Shown: positions 15,201-22,959 of the stretch, piece after piece | Layout of the letters: every line of letters starts with the position of its first letter | How positions within the stretch are numbered: position 1 is the first letter of the stretch | IMG/VR virus record: IMGVR_UViG_3300017605_000050 | Coordinates: 1-24,208 of that record | Reading direction: 5' to 3' (one strand) | Length of the DNA stretch: 24,208 nt | Source of the DNA: a virus | Position numbers and translations under genes: made by a program | The notes under the pieces: model-generated | The model's input: the letters and a program-made list of their open reading frames with translations, nothing else | Databases searched by the model: none | What the model was told of the DNA's origin: nothing

Positions 15201-17937
15201 TCAGGTACTCGACAACCTCACGCGTGAACCTGTTACGCCCACGCTGGCCGTTGGGCATGATGTTGCCCGCCCACTCCTCATATGCGGCCTCAAGCTGCCA
15301 CGGAACACGGCCCTGACGAGCCATATACGGGATCGTCTCAATGTAGGTCGCTAGGCTGATGTGGCCATTGACAACCGCATCCTCCAAGGTTTGATAGCCA
15401 ACATGGTCGCCGGTGATTATCGGGCCAGCAGTAGCGGGATCTATGTAGTTGTAGTATCCAGCCGACTCAGACGGAGTTGCGTGAACAGACAGCGGATCGC
15501 CGACATCGGCCACGCGGATCTCGTGATGAGACCGGCCCTCAATCGCCCGCTGCGCACGGATCAGCCCATGCTCTTGAGCCCACGTGTAGCCGTCTCGGGT
15601 CAGGTTGTAGCCGATACGGGCCGCACCCTGCATCCCAGACAGCAGCGCCGACGTGACACCCATCATCGTGAGGACACGCGTACCGTCGTCGCCGAGCTGG
15701 CGTAGCGTCTGCGCCGGACGAAGAACAGCGGCGACAGACCACACCGAGTTGAACACGTCGTACATGTCCTCAACCAGGCCACGACCGGCAGACATCGCCC
15801 GATCCGCCAAAGCCCGCGTGTATTGCTGCTTCGTAACCTTCGGATACTTGCGCGCCAGGCCTTGCTCCGCGCGAGCCATATCAGACCGGTACTGCTCGAT
15901 AGTGAGACGGGGTTTAGCGAAGCGGCGCAGGCCACGGTCGAACATTTGGTAGTCCATCATCGGCAGCCGGTCAGCCTCTTGCGAAGTCAGCAACGGCTTA
16001 GCGACATCAAGACGCGGAGCTGCCGCGACACGGTCATAGCGGTTGATCGTGTACGGGTTTTGCCAATCGTCATCCATGATGAAAACCGGATTGCCCATAT
16101 CGTCGACAGACTCGGCATAGTAGCCAGGAGCCTGCCCCGACCGCACTAGTGCCTCATACCGGTCCGCATACTCCTGCAACCGGATAGCTTCCTCGCGCGA
16201 ACCAGCCTTCATAAGATCGTCGGCACGTTTCTTGAACACATGCGGAAGGAACTTCTTCTGGGTGTTCAGCATTCGGCGGAATGTTCCACGCCGCATTGTC
16301 GCCTGCTGAATCAGCCGCTCAGCATCCGCTACGGGAATCTGATACGCGTCCGCGATTTTGCCGATCACGAAATTGTCGGCATGCCCAGCGATACGCGCCC
16401 GCTCCTCGGCATCCAACGCAGCCATATAGCCCGTCACATACGTATTGCGGGTCTCATCGTCCATGTAGTGGCCAGCACGCTCAAGGTTCGTCCGGAACTG
16501 CCTATACGATGCGGCCTCATTGACCATCAGATGCGCGGCATAACCCCGCGACGGACTGACAATGCGGACCGCGTTCTGAACGAGCGTGCCGATACCAGCG
16601 CCCGTAGCGATGACCCGTTCACGAGCTGGCACCACCTGTAGCGGCATAAAGGAGCTGGTGTACGAGGTGGCACCGAAGTTGTGAACGCCGATACGGAAAG
16701 CGTCAACCTTCGGGCGGGCCTTCGGAATACCAGCAGCGACACCCGAACGGACCATCGCGCCCTCAATACCGGCAAGCGTTCCATATTCGGCAGTCCCCTC
16801 CGGAGAGGAGAGCGCAACCTGATCCACGATCGCATCACGCGCAGTTGTCCGCTGAGCATCGGCAACCGTTTCGGCAAACGGATCGTCCACCTGCCGCATG
16901 GTCACATTGGCTATGCCGTACGGGTTGCGGTACCGGCCGAGCGCTTCCGCCCACGCTGCACCGCTCTGGCCGTTCTTGGCAGAGTTGACGATGCGTTGTG
17001 TTGCCGCCTGTGAACCCCGGGCAGAAAGGAGAATGTCGCTGAACGTGGAGCGGTCCCCGGCCTTAGCCGCAGCCGACAGACCAGTGCCGACAATGCCGCC
17101 GTGGGCGTACTGGTTGAAGTAAAGCCGTTGCGCAACCGATTCGGGCAGGATACGGAATTGCTGGAAGAGTCCCTCAGCCCTAGGCGTTAGTTGTCCACCG
17201 GCCTCCTGAAACGACTGCCCGACAGTAGCCGTCTTGCCGAACGTCTGCTGCTCCAATACGCCCTTAGCGACCCGGGCCGGAGTTACCGCACCCTCAAGGT
17301 ATCGGGCGTTCGCAAGCCGGGCGAGCTTACCTACGCCTCGCGTCGGGTCGGCAAGAGTTGCGAAAAAGTCGATGCCGCCAGACGTGGTCTTGAACATCCA
17401 GTCGTCGTAGTAGGCGGACAGGTTCTTTCGCGGGTCATAGTTTGGGTCGCCGGGCTGAACATTTCCGAGGGCCACTTGCGCCGAATAGGTGAGCGACTGA
17501 CCCGCAGTGACCTTCGCCGAATCGTTCCACGCCTTAGACCAAGTGTCGGCGGAGAAGAACGTGCCGAGGTCAGTCGGAATCGACGGGATGCCGAGCGGGT
17601 TGAATACAGGGCTTGACTCTGAGGTGGCCAAGCCCAGCGCCGAAAACGGCCGGTTAACCAGAGTCTTATTTACCCACGCCAGCCCCGCACCAGCCTGCTT
17701 GATGCCTGGGAAGTCGAGAACGGGTGAAGCGACCTGACCCGCATAGCCGAGCTGCGATTGGCCAAAGTTCATCGTGGTTGTCCACGCGTTGACGGCTCGC
17801 GTCTTCGCGTCGTCGCCACCAGGAGAATAGGCGATGTTGAGAAGATCCGCACCCCATTGAATTTCGTTAAGGGGCAGCTTCAGCAGGCCAGTCTTGAATT
17901 TTTCCCAGTGTGCCCCGAGCCAGTCTTCGTTACTCAC
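12250..17937 (-). CDS. Giant virion protein (1895 aa), ejection or internal-core candidate
   Basis: This is by far the longest gene. The GTG start has GGAGG seven bases upstream. The N-terminus is amphipathic (W-G-A-D-L-L-N-I-A-Y-S near residues 28-38), and G-G-I-D-F-F-A-T-L-A-D-P-T-R follows near 185-198. Most of the rest is long helices with scattered Trp/Tyr. Around 1337-1365 it reads F-L-T-P-I-M-P-F-S-N-A-I-A-D-A-V-F-K-W-A, and further upstream N-R-S-V-N-A-Q-L-A-N-D-Q-A-A-R-L-L-L-Q-G-K-S; both strings resemble large virion proteins of actinobacteriophages and podovirus-like metagenomic phages. I see no lysozyme, protease, MuF or polymerase motif. Its place between portal and scaffold, and the lack of a tape measure, suggest a protein packed in the head and ejected with the DNA. 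A tail-related role cannot be excluded. Confidence 0.75.
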   Translation of the reverse strand: MSNEDWLGAHWEKFKTGLLKLPLNEIQWGADLLNIAYSPGGDDAKTRAVNAWTTTMNFGQSQLGYAGQVASPVLDFPGIKQAGAGLAWVNKTLVNRPFSALGLATSESSPVFNPLGIPSIPTDLGTFFSADTWSKAWNDSAKVTAGQSLTYSAQVALGNVQPGDPNYDPRKNLSAYYDDWMFKTTSGGIDFFATLADPTRGVGKLARLANARYLEGAVTPARVAKGVLEQQTFGKTATVGQSFQEAGGQLTPRAEGLFQQFRILPESVAQRLYFNQYAHGGIVGTGLSAAAKAGDRSTFSDILLSARGSQAATQRIVNSAKNGQSGAAWAEALGRYRNPYGIANVTMRQVDDPFAETVADAQRTTARDAIVDQVALSSPEGTAEYGTLAGIEGAMVRSGVAAGIPKARPKVDAFRIGVHNFGATSYTSSFMPLQVVPARERVIATGAGIGTLVQNAVRIVSPSRGYAAHLMVNEAASYRQFRTNLERAGHYMDDETRNTYVTGYMAALDAEERARIAGHADNFVIGKIADAYQIPVADAERLIQQATMRRGTFRRMLNTQKKFLPHVFKKRADDLMKAGSREEAIRLQEYADRYEALVRSGQAPGYYAESVDDMGNPVFIMDDDWQNPYTINRYDRVAAAPRLDVAKPLLTSQEADRLPMMDYQMFDRGLRRFAKPRLTIEQYRSDMARAEQGLARKYPKVTKQQYTRALADRAMSAGRGLVEDMYDVFNSVWSVAAVLRPAQTLRQLGDDGTRVLTMMGVTSALLSGMQGAARIGYNLTRDGYTWAQEHGLIRAQRAIEGRSHHEIRVADVGDPLSVHATPSESAGYYNYIDPATAGPIITGDHVGYQTLEDAVVNGHISLATYIETIPYMARQGRVPWQLEAAYEEWAGNIMPNGQRGRNRFTREVVEYLNEATGQFTFTSPRWQSDAMDAINSTLYRARYRENHGIVLDPMGDDAEVVLDRAANKDYEFTDHRYLHTDPETGQLEDPDAIYDFAADHAGKLASGYKLHAKITSDSRVRLSIVRQRDMPRTIAERMSARDKQLVIKGLKARGSAGVRLVDGSRTVTIPGVFSYMDGDYIRSAASASYIPHAFIKGQRMADRAAMWSNRVGREDIHPNIDDPAGKPMPNKDWAPAWNRSVNAQLANDQAARLLLQGKSEAQVLDWLESPDPQALRYWNSRPKLATTIDQHVSTVRALVDFLVPPEAGQALRDKVLNHEADAAELRRAVPERLLPSVNGQVTETSLGTHPVIQWAKKGIDWWFRNLQDKPADFLVRYPFIDHRYRGYFETAYDIYRKQTPGPLVRQEEIDRIGRMARQKALDDTKRYLYDQSFRTDLANFLTPIMPFSNAIADAVFKWAKIAYERPLDTLANWNLIYNFPERAGIVYDQDGNSLHYEDGKEVWRSKLDGSIMPDKVKDENGKLVDAVHDKYVAFQPPSWLANKIPGGLKLLTFNKNSMTSAIFDPSVNVGPLIALPVNHFALYHPEVGENQFVKTYVLPFGPTSDEAKSILPGMLRSAYTFFREDESKASSAAMAIYQTQLTDALLGKRNTPPNLEEAKQQARHEEALRFFTSVTSPVSFQYNTPYKPYIDLYSQLLRKYSGDDAKAMEEFRATAGDQYLYLAARVTKSNIALPATLEGYRSYKAKQDAVQKYPDLAGLITGDDGAGSFAKSVYEWEKLQTYDDSGKPIREDMTIADSIRDLQRRQGWDAWAKYNAQLENDLARRGLHSINAQGAEDLKQAYEYWITVNRLTPSLEGNEVELSPWYLDFKSTDGAKMESRLIEMQQLLSDHPEWLRGRDDLQGLAQYLDMRRDLKTRMDSLGFATLDSQKASWLQDAWEAQLSDLRSRNNAFGQLYARWLSRDNLSAQGLFADQVISTLEAAYGTSNSLYGEQKQ
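12297..12301 (-). promoter_or_regulatory. Shine-Dalgarno deciding the start of the 520-aa gene
   Basis: This reads GGAGG on the minus strand, six bases before the ATG at 12290. It lies inside the 3' end of the giant gene and fixes the start 31 codons later than the longest frame. Confidence 0.75.
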
Positions 17938-17954
17938 GTCGGGGCCTCCCTGGG

Positions 17955-18419
17955 TCAGGTCTGTGCGAATACGTCCCGTACGAAGTTGCGAAACTCCGGC
18001 GAGACCATAGGGTTGGACGCCATAAGCTCCAGCGCCGGAAGCATGTCCCGCAAAGAAGACAGCACCTCGGGGGTGATCGGCGCTTGGTCTGGTAGCCCCA
18101 GGGCGGCAGACGAAGGCCCCATACCCCGATCAGCTCCAGCGGTTACCGCCTCATTCGGGTACTGGCTCGGCGCACCCATAGGGGTGATCTGCGACATGTC
18201 CACCGGCGAGGGTGAGTTAGCCGCCGTCACATCCATTCCCGATTCGGCTGCGGGAGCCATGCGCTGCTGGGCCTGGTAGGTCTTCTGCTCGCCATATTCC
18301 GCGTTTGGGAGCTGGCGTAGCGGTTGGCCGTCTGTGCGCCGGGAGAGCTTGCCGGGGCCGGACGCGGGGGCAGGATTGGCGGGAGTCCGGTACCCGCCCC
18401 GGTTATCTGTGGGCTGCAT
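17955..18419 (-). CDS. Hypothetical head-module protein (154 aa)
   Basis: This frame begins 12 bases after the previous stop, with AAGGGGG just upstream, which supports translation. Residues 1-100 are low-complexity and rich in Pro, Gly, Ser, Gln and Met, probably disordered. Residues 108-154 form a compact helical end (T-P-E-V-L-S-S-L-R-D-M-L-P-A-L-E) finishing in F-R-N-F-V-R-D-V-F-A. A disordered arm joined to a short helical tail fits a scaffold-like or portal-associated adaptor, but I do not recognise a family. It lies right before the giant virion gene. Confidence 0.6.
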   Translation of the reverse strand: MQPTDNRGGYRTPANPAPASGPGKLSRRTDGQPLRQLPNAEYGEQKTYQAQQRMAPAAESGMDVTAANSPSPVDMSQITPMGAPSQYPNEAVTAGADRGMGPSSAALGLPDQAPITPEVLSSLRDMLPALELMASNPMVSPEFRNFVRDVFAQT

Positions 18420-18431
18420 CGGACCCCCTTG

Positions 18432-18701
18432 CTATCGGACGGCTGTCGGCAGCAGGTTCAGTTCGTCGTGGAACTTTGAGACCGCTTCGGCCTTCTCCTG
18501 CTCGTCGCGCCTGTAGTTCGCGTGACCGGCGGCGACCACGATCACATCCTTAGCAGACAGCACCAGGGCTCCGAAAACGTTAGCCGCAAGTCCGGCCGCA
18601 AGTATAGCGATATCAGCGCCAGTAAATCGCCTCGGCTCAACAGGTACAGTCTCGTATTCGCCGTCTTCATCGTCGATTTCCGGAGTCTCTTGGTCAGTCA
18701 C
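18432..18701 (-). CDS. Small membrane-spanning protein (89 aa)
   Basis: I prefer the GTG at 18701, eight bases after GGGAG and overlapping the upstream stop by eight bases (GTGACTGA), over a GTG at 18728 that lacks a Shine-Dalgarno. The first 25 residues are strongly acidic (D-D-E-D-G-E-Y-E). Residues 31-58 are hydrophobic (I-A-I-L-A-A-G-L-A-A-N-V-F-G-A-L-V-L), interrupted by Lys51-Asp52, and probably cross the membrane or insert as a hairpin. A basic patch (Y-R-R) and an amphipathic helix follow. A single-span protein inside a head-gene cluster is unusual. It could be a holin, an ejection helper or a membrane-anchored assembly factor; the sequence does not decide. Confidence 0.6.
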   Translation of the reverse strand: MTDQETPEIDDEDGEYETVPVEPRRFTGADIAILAAGLAANVFGALVLSAKDVIVVAAGHANYRRDEQEKAEAVSKFHDELNLLPTAVR

Positions 18702-18945
18702 GAACACCACTCCCGACAGCTCGGCCACTAGTACCGTTCGGAACCGGCCTCGGGGCCATGAGCTTGCCGCCCGGAGCGGAGGTGTTGCCGCCGCGAGACG
18801 TGGCGTGGTTGGTGTCTTCCCAAAGCATCCCGTTGTGGGTGGGGCCGGAGTCGCCCTGAAGGCTGGACTTCGGCGGGGCCGGGTCCTTCGCCGGGGAGTA
18901 GACGCAGTCGTTGCTGTAACCGGGAACGTTCACACTAGTCGACAT
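18694..18945 (-). CDS. Low-complexity hypothetical protein (83 aa)
   Basis: The ATG at 18945 follows AGGAAGGG at about eight bases and overlaps the end of the 49-aa gene by 11 bases. The product is rich in Pro, Gly, Ser, Thr and Asn (S-P-A-K-D-P-A-P-P-K-S-S near residues 17-28) with no predicted helix or hydrophobic core, so it is likely disordered. No family is recognised. The strong start signal and the packed gene order support expression; without them I would doubt it. Confidence 0.5.
   Translation of the reverse strand: MSTSVNVPGYSNDCVYSPAKDPAPPKSSLQGDSGPTHNGMLWEDTNHATSRGGNTSAPGGKLMAPRPVPNGTSGRAVGSGVRD
18710..18714 (-). promoter_or_regulatory. Shine-Dalgarno deciding the start of the 89-aa gene
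   Basis: This reads GGGAG on the minus strand, eight bases before the GTG at 18701. It favours the shorter of two in-frame GTG starts and gives an ordinary eight-base gene overlap. Confidence 0.55.
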
Positions 18946-19084
18946 TCTTTTTACCCTTCCTAACAGTCTTTCCGAGCTTGCGAGGAAGTCTTTTCCCCGT
19001 TGGCGTTTCCTTTTCCCAGCGTTTCGCCATCTCGGGATGGTTGGCGTACATGTACCGGCGTTGCGATTCGGACTTGAACGGCAT
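18935..19084 (-). CDS. Small conserved phage protein, 'FKSESQRRYMYANHP' type (49 aa)
   Basis: The ATG shares its A with the portal TAA (TAATG) and the frame codes for 49 residues. It begins M-P-F-K-S-E-S-Q-R-R-Y-M-Y-A-N-H-P-E and continues with A-K-R-W-E-K-E, then a Lys/Arg-rich tail. From memory, small proteins opening with 'PFKS..QRRY..A.HPE.A..W' are among the most widespread short phage proteins and often lie beside head genes. No function is established. A different, longer frame over the same bases was rejected because it has no such similarity. Charge and size suggest an RNA-, DNA- or capsid-binding helper. Confidence 0.78.
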   Translation of the reverse strand: MPFKSESQRRYMYANHPEMAKRWEKETPTGKRLPRKLGKTVRKGKKNVD

Positions 19085-20955
19085 TAGATCCTCCTGCGCC
19101 GGACAACGCTCGCCCCCATGGACGGCTTACCGGAGCCGGTGAGTCCGCCGAGGAGCGTTTGTAGATCCGGCCTGCCACCGGGTGCCTGACCGGCCTGGCC
19201 TTGCGGTACGCCTTGCATTAGCCCAGAAGGCCCAAGACCACCGGATACGCCGCCAGGAGGAGCCCCACCAGGAGGGCCAGCAGCGCCAGAAGGGCCAGAC
19301 TCAACAGACTCCTCAGCGGGAGACTGAGCGGGCGGCGCAGGCGCAAACGCCTCAGCGACCACATCTTCAACCGGCCGTCCCTTCTGTAGCCCGTGGGCGA
19401 TAGTGGCGACCTTGTTGACGGCCTCGGCGGGGTCCATACCCATCTGGGCCATCGCGGGAATTGCTTGAACATATCCGGCAACCGACTGGAGCAGGGCACC
19501 CCGGATGTTCTCCACTTGGACTTTCGAGTTTTCCTCGTTCACGTTCACGGGGAAAGGCAGGTTGCGTTGGAACGTATCGCGGGAAATAAGCTCGTCGCCT
19601 CGGAGCTGGAGCATCAGAAGAATGGCTCGTGCGGGATCGAGGCCGGCTGCGAAACCATACTTAACGTCACAGGTAGTGTTACCCGCAATGTCCTTGGAGG
19701 GAACGTATTCGATGTCGTAGGGGATTCCTTCAGCGGTTCCCTTGATTCTCTTGGGGGCCGTCGGCCAGAGCTTTTCGTCTAGCTCGAAACACATTGCGAT
19801 TACGTCCATGAACGCTTCGCGGAAGACGATCTGGGCCGACTTGACTTGGTTTTCGAGTCCGCCGAGTAGGGCTTGGACGCCACGGCCGGTGATGACCGAG
19901 GAGTCTTGTTCGCCTACTCGTGCGGCCGGATATCGGGTGCCGGTACGCATCTCTTCCTGAAGGGTGTTGCTTTCCAGGAAAGACATGTTCGTCATTTCGA
20001 GGCCGACGCGGCGGATCTTTTCCGGCGTCTGCGATCGGAGGGTCGCATCGGGGCCGTAGTTAAGCTCTTGTACGTCGGCAGGTAGGGCTAGCGGAGCCTG
20101 GACCGACTTCTCTACGGCCTCTAGTTGAAGCTTCGCTAGGGTGTCGCGGGCTAGCTGGATCCAAACGACATCGTCGAATTGCCCCTTGGTGACGAGGGGA
20201 TCGACCCATGGCCGCCTTGGGATGACAAACGGCAGGCGATTCAGCGGATGCGTGTAGTATTCCAGAACCCGAGCACCTTTGCCGCCGAGAACGAGCGTTG
20301 TCCCTGGGGCATCGCAGTATCGGATAAGCTCAACCATTGTCATGTCGGAGCCGGTGATCTGCCGGGCCTCTTCGTAAATCTGGTCGGCGAGGTCGGGGTA
20401 CAGTTCGGCCAACACAACCGCATCGCACCACCACCGTTTGGTGTAGGACTGTGCGCGTCCCCACCTGTCGAATACGGGGTAGCCTCCGGTCGGGTCTTCC
20501 AGGGTGATGCGGGGGAGCCGGGCCTTGTAGTCGGCTTCGATATGGAAGACGCCGAGTCCGAAGCTCCACCATTGGTCCGCGCCGTAAAGCATCTGCTTGG
20601 ATAGCGAGTTGAATTCGACGTAGTGGTTGGCGATCTGGGTTCGGGTGTCGGCCCGCTTGCGTTCCGCGTCCGATCGCATGCTTACTGAGGAGCAGGAGAA
20701 GGTCGGGAGTGGGGCGAGCATTTCGGCCAGGTCGCGTGCAGTCGTGTCGATAAAGTTCGCTACGATGGGCTCGGGCCAGGCATCCGATACGAAATCGGGA
20801 AAGTTATCATTCAGTTTACCCTGGCGTATAGCTCTAACATCGTCCCACTTACGATCACGTTCGGCGTACCGGCGTTGCATCGATCGCGTGTGGCGGAGAA
20901 TCTTCTCGGCCCGCGAGGACCAATCTACGCCTACGGGTGCGACTGGTGCAGTCAT
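19084..20955 (-). CDS. Portal protein
   Basis: This 623-aa protein would form the dodecameric ring at the capsid vertex through which DNA enters and leaves. Features typical of portals are the N-terminal helical wing with F-I-D-T-T-A-R-D-L-A-E-M-L-A-P near residues 68-82, a W-W-S-F-G-L-G-V-F patch at 129-137, a segment with I-P-R-R-P-W-V-D-P at 245-253, and a long C-terminal clip/stem region (R-D-T-L-A-K-L-Q-L-E, 270-279). Residues about 538-600 are Pro/Gly-rich and disordered, as in many portal C-termini. It follows the terminase with a TGATG overlap, the usual gene order. The exact family is recognised from layout rather than a diagnostic motif. Confidence 0.85.
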   Translation of the reverse strand: MTAPVAPVGVDWSSRAEKILRHTRSMQRRYAERDRKWDDVRAIRQGKLNDNFPDFVSDAWPEPIVANFIDTTARDLAEMLAPLPTFSCSSVSMRSDAERKRADTRTQIANHYVEFNSLSKQMLYGADQWWSFGLGVFHIEADYKARLPRITLEDPTGGYPVFDRWGRAQSYTKRWWCDAVVLAELYPDLADQIYEEARQITGSDMTMVELIRYCDAPGTTLVLGGKGARVLEYYTHPLNRLPFVIPRRPWVDPLVTKGQFDDVVWIQLARDTLAKLQLEAVEKSVQAPLALPADVQELNYGPDATLRSQTPEKIRRVGLEMTNMSFLESNTLQEEMRTGTRYPAARVGEQDSSVITGRGVQALLGGLENQVKSAQIVFREAFMDVIAMCFELDEKLWPTAPKRIKGTAEGIPYDIEYVPSKDIAGNTTCDVKYGFAAGLDPARAILLMLQLRGDELISRDTFQRNLPFPVNVNEENSKVQVENIRGALLQSVAGYVQAIPAMAQMGMDPAEAVNKVATIAHGLQKGRPVEDVVAEAFAPAPPAQSPAEESVESGPSGAAGPPGGAPPGGVSGGLGPSGLMQGVPQGQAGQAPGGRPDLQTLLGGLTGSGKPSMGASVVRRRRI

Positions 20956-22826
20956 CAGCCCACCCCACTCCCTATCGCAGCCAAGTCAGCTAGATGCACG
21001 GTGAACTGTCCGGCTTTCCGCCGTCGGGTTGCATAGCGACTTGGCACATGTGTTCCCAGAGCCGTTCCGGCTTGGGTGACTTGCATGATCTCTTGGCATT
21101 TGATGTTGGCGAACCAGAGCGCCATCACAAGGTCGGTCTTGATTCCCTTCGACTCGGGAGACCAAGTGACGAGCTGTTCGCAAAGCTGTTTGCATCCCTC
21201 GGAGCGTGCGGTTGAGGGAATGTCTATTAGGTTGTTGTAGAAAAGTCCCGACATGCCAGCTATGCCGTAAGCCGAGTCGTACTTGTTGCGGCCGGTGAAA
21301 TGCTCGGTGACTAGCACTCCAAGGTTGGCCATGTAGCGCAACAGCTCCGGGTCCTGGGAAAGGAAACCCTGGAAGCCGTTCTTTTCTACGCGGAATTCGT
21401 TGACGCGTAGTCTGGTGGCCAGCTCTTTAGCGGTCTCGCGGATCCAGGTCGGCGAGGCCCCCGTCTTAACCTTGGCGTCGATAATCCAGCGTTTGCCGGT
21501 GTGACGATCCAAGCCGACCACCACGAATGCGGTGTCTCCTGCGGTTGCCGGGTCCAGGCCAGCGACGACGTATAGGCCGTCCATTCCCTTTTCGCGGCAG
21601 CCGGGGTCGCTGGGTTGCATGGGGCCAGCGGAGCGGAGGCCATTTACTGCCTTGCGAACCAGCTCGGCCGGGAAAGCACTGTCTTCCTCTACATCGGCTT
21701 GCATGTATGCCAGGGCCCAAGTTCGGGGGGCGAGGAGGCCACGTCGGCGGGATAGTTCTTTGCCTCCCCACCTTGGGTAGAAGCCGTCTTCGTCCTTCTT
21801 GCCGACTGACCCGGCCCACGGCGAATCAGACCGGGGCCAGAGCGTTACCCACTTCTTCGGGTCTTCGTCGTATTCCAGGACGGCAGGCTGAGAGAGATAA
21901 GTCCACGGAGATTCACCCGAAGGGTAGCGTTCCCTCTGTCTGAGAGCCTTGTATAGATCCATCCCGTCGACTCTTGTACCCACCACAAGAACACGGCCAG
22001 TGTCGCCGCCTCGGGTAATTACCTCCTGCTGTATCCAGCGCAGATGATCTTCAAACTGATGAGCATTCTGCAAAGTACACGTGTCGTCCAAGATCGTAAT
22101 GTCGGACCGCGTACCGTAAATCTGCTGCCCCAAACCCAAAGCCTGAACCGTAGGGTCAGCCTCACCCGAATCCCGCTGGCCGTCGCCGCCGATATAGAAC
22201 ATCGTGGCCCGCCACTTGTCGGCATTTTCCTTGTAGCCTCCCGGGGGACCGAACTCTCGTTGCAGCTTGCCGTACCTGGGATGAGTGAGCCGCTGTTGGA
22301 CGGCGTAGACGAACTGAGCCGCGAGCCTATCCGTCTTGGAGACGATCTTGACGCGGATATTCGGATTCGTCGCGATCAAATACGTCACATAGTTAACCGA
22401 AATCGTCGTACTCTTCGCGTGCTCTGGAGGAGTGTTGATCAAAATAAAGGCAGGGTCGCCCTGCTCAAACACCTGACTCGGATGCAGATTCCGGGGCGTC
22501 CGCCCCTCCAACATGTCAAGCCACTGCAACTGATGCCAGAACAACCGCTGCCCGAGGTACTCGTAGCAGAACTCCTCAAAACCCCCGGCGATCATCTCAT
22601 TAATGTGAACCTGGTCCCGGTTCCAATTCCCCGACACCAGCCGCTCATTACGGATCTGGTCGATCTCCGCAGCCCATTCGGGATTCTCCCGACGCTGAAT
22701 CGTGTACCAGCCCCGCGACCTCTCCACACGGGTAATCGCCTCATGAACCCCGCACCCTGCCGAGACATATCGGGTAATCAGGTGGCGCAGGGCATCGTTG
22801 CCGTACAGGCGTGACAAACTCACCAC
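20955..22826 (-). CDS. terL: Terminase large subunit with HTH-like N-terminus
   Basis: This 623-aa protein packages DNA. Residues 10-62 resemble the helix-turn-helix of small subunits (A-I-T-R-V-E-R near 30-36, then R-R-E-N-P-E-W-A-A-E-I-D-Q-I). The ATPase core has a Walker A at 132-140 (T-P-P-E-H-A-K-S-T), Walker B I-L-D-D at 245-248 and V-G-T-R at 282-285. The nuclease region has G-L-D-P-A-T-A-G-D at 423-431, R-V-E-K-N-G at 479-484 and T-D-L-V-M-A at 564-569, giving acidic candidates Asp425, Glu481 and Asp565. Two adjacent GTGs (22826, 22823) and a TTG at 22817 are possible starts; only the TTG has AGGGG at good spacing. No separate small-subunit gene is seen in the window. Confidence 0.92.
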   Translation of the reverse strand: MVSLSRLYGNDALRHLITRYVSAGCGVHEAITRVERSRGWYTIQRRENPEWAAEIDQIRNERLVSGNWNRDQVHINEMIAGGFEEFCYEYLGQRLFWHQLQWLDMLEGRTPRNLHPSQVFEQGDPAFILINTPPEHAKSTTISVNYVTYLIATNPNIRVKIVSKTDRLAAQFVYAVQQRLTHPRYGKLQREFGPPGGYKENADKWRATMFYIGGDGQRDSGEADPTVQALGLGQQIYGTRSDITILDDTCTLQNAHQFEDHLRWIQQEVITRGGDTGRVLVVGTRVDGMDLYKALRQRERYPSGESPWTYLSQPAVLEYDEDPKKWVTLWPRSDSPWAGSVGKKDEDGFYPRWGGKELSRRRGLLAPRTWALAYMQADVEEDSAFPAELVRKAVNGLRSAGPMQPSDPGCREKGMDGLYVVAGLDPATAGDTAFVVVGLDRHTGKRWIIDAKVKTGASPTWIRETAKELATRLRVNEFRVEKNGFQGFLSQDPELLRYMANLGVLVTEHFTGRNKYDSAYGIAGMSGLFYNNLIDIPSTARSEGCKQLCEQLVTWSPESKGIKTDLVMALWFANIKCQEIMQVTQAGTALGTHVPSRYATRRRKAGQFTVHLADLAAIGSGVG

Positions 22827-22877
22827 CCCTGTCTTGGCATTTAATCGCGCGTTTAATCAATTCCCTAGGAGGAAGGA

Positions 22878-22928
22878 ATGTCGGCAGCTTCAACAGCCGT
22901 CAGCAACATTCGGGAGGGAAACCTTTAA
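22878..22928 (+). CDS. Possible 16-residue leader peptide
   Basis: The frame reads ATG to TAA on the plus strand, with a perfect AGGAGG five bases before the ATG (AGGAGGAAGGAATG). The product is M-S-A-A-S-T-A-V-S-N-I-R-E-G-N-L. Its stop overlaps the left arm of the dyad at 22927-22959. This SD-short peptide-hairpin layout resembles a leader or attenuator, but the next plus-strand gene begins more than 1 kb away, so it may be a fragment or chance. Too short to judge by sequence alone. Confidence 0.25.
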   Translation: MSAASTAVSNIREGNL

Positions 22929-22959
22929 GTAATTCCGTAATGAAATGAAGGAATTACTT
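22927..22959. repeat. Perfect 10-bp inverted repeat
   Basis: AAGTAATTCC at 22927-22936 and GGAATTACTT at 22950-22959 pair perfectly around a 13-base AT-rich spacer. Two T follow the right arm. It could be an operator for a dimeric repressor, a weak rightward terminator or an attenuator hairpin, given the short frame that ends at its edge. Confidence 0.6.

Noticed and set aside
18960-19178. 72-codon minus-strand frame next to the portal gene
   Set aside because: It overlaps the portal end in another frame; the 49-aa frame at 18935-19084 has the coupled start and a familiar sequence.
22044-22814. 256-codon plus-strand frame over terL
   Set aside because: Antisense to the terminase; no Shine-Dalgarno and no recognisable domain.
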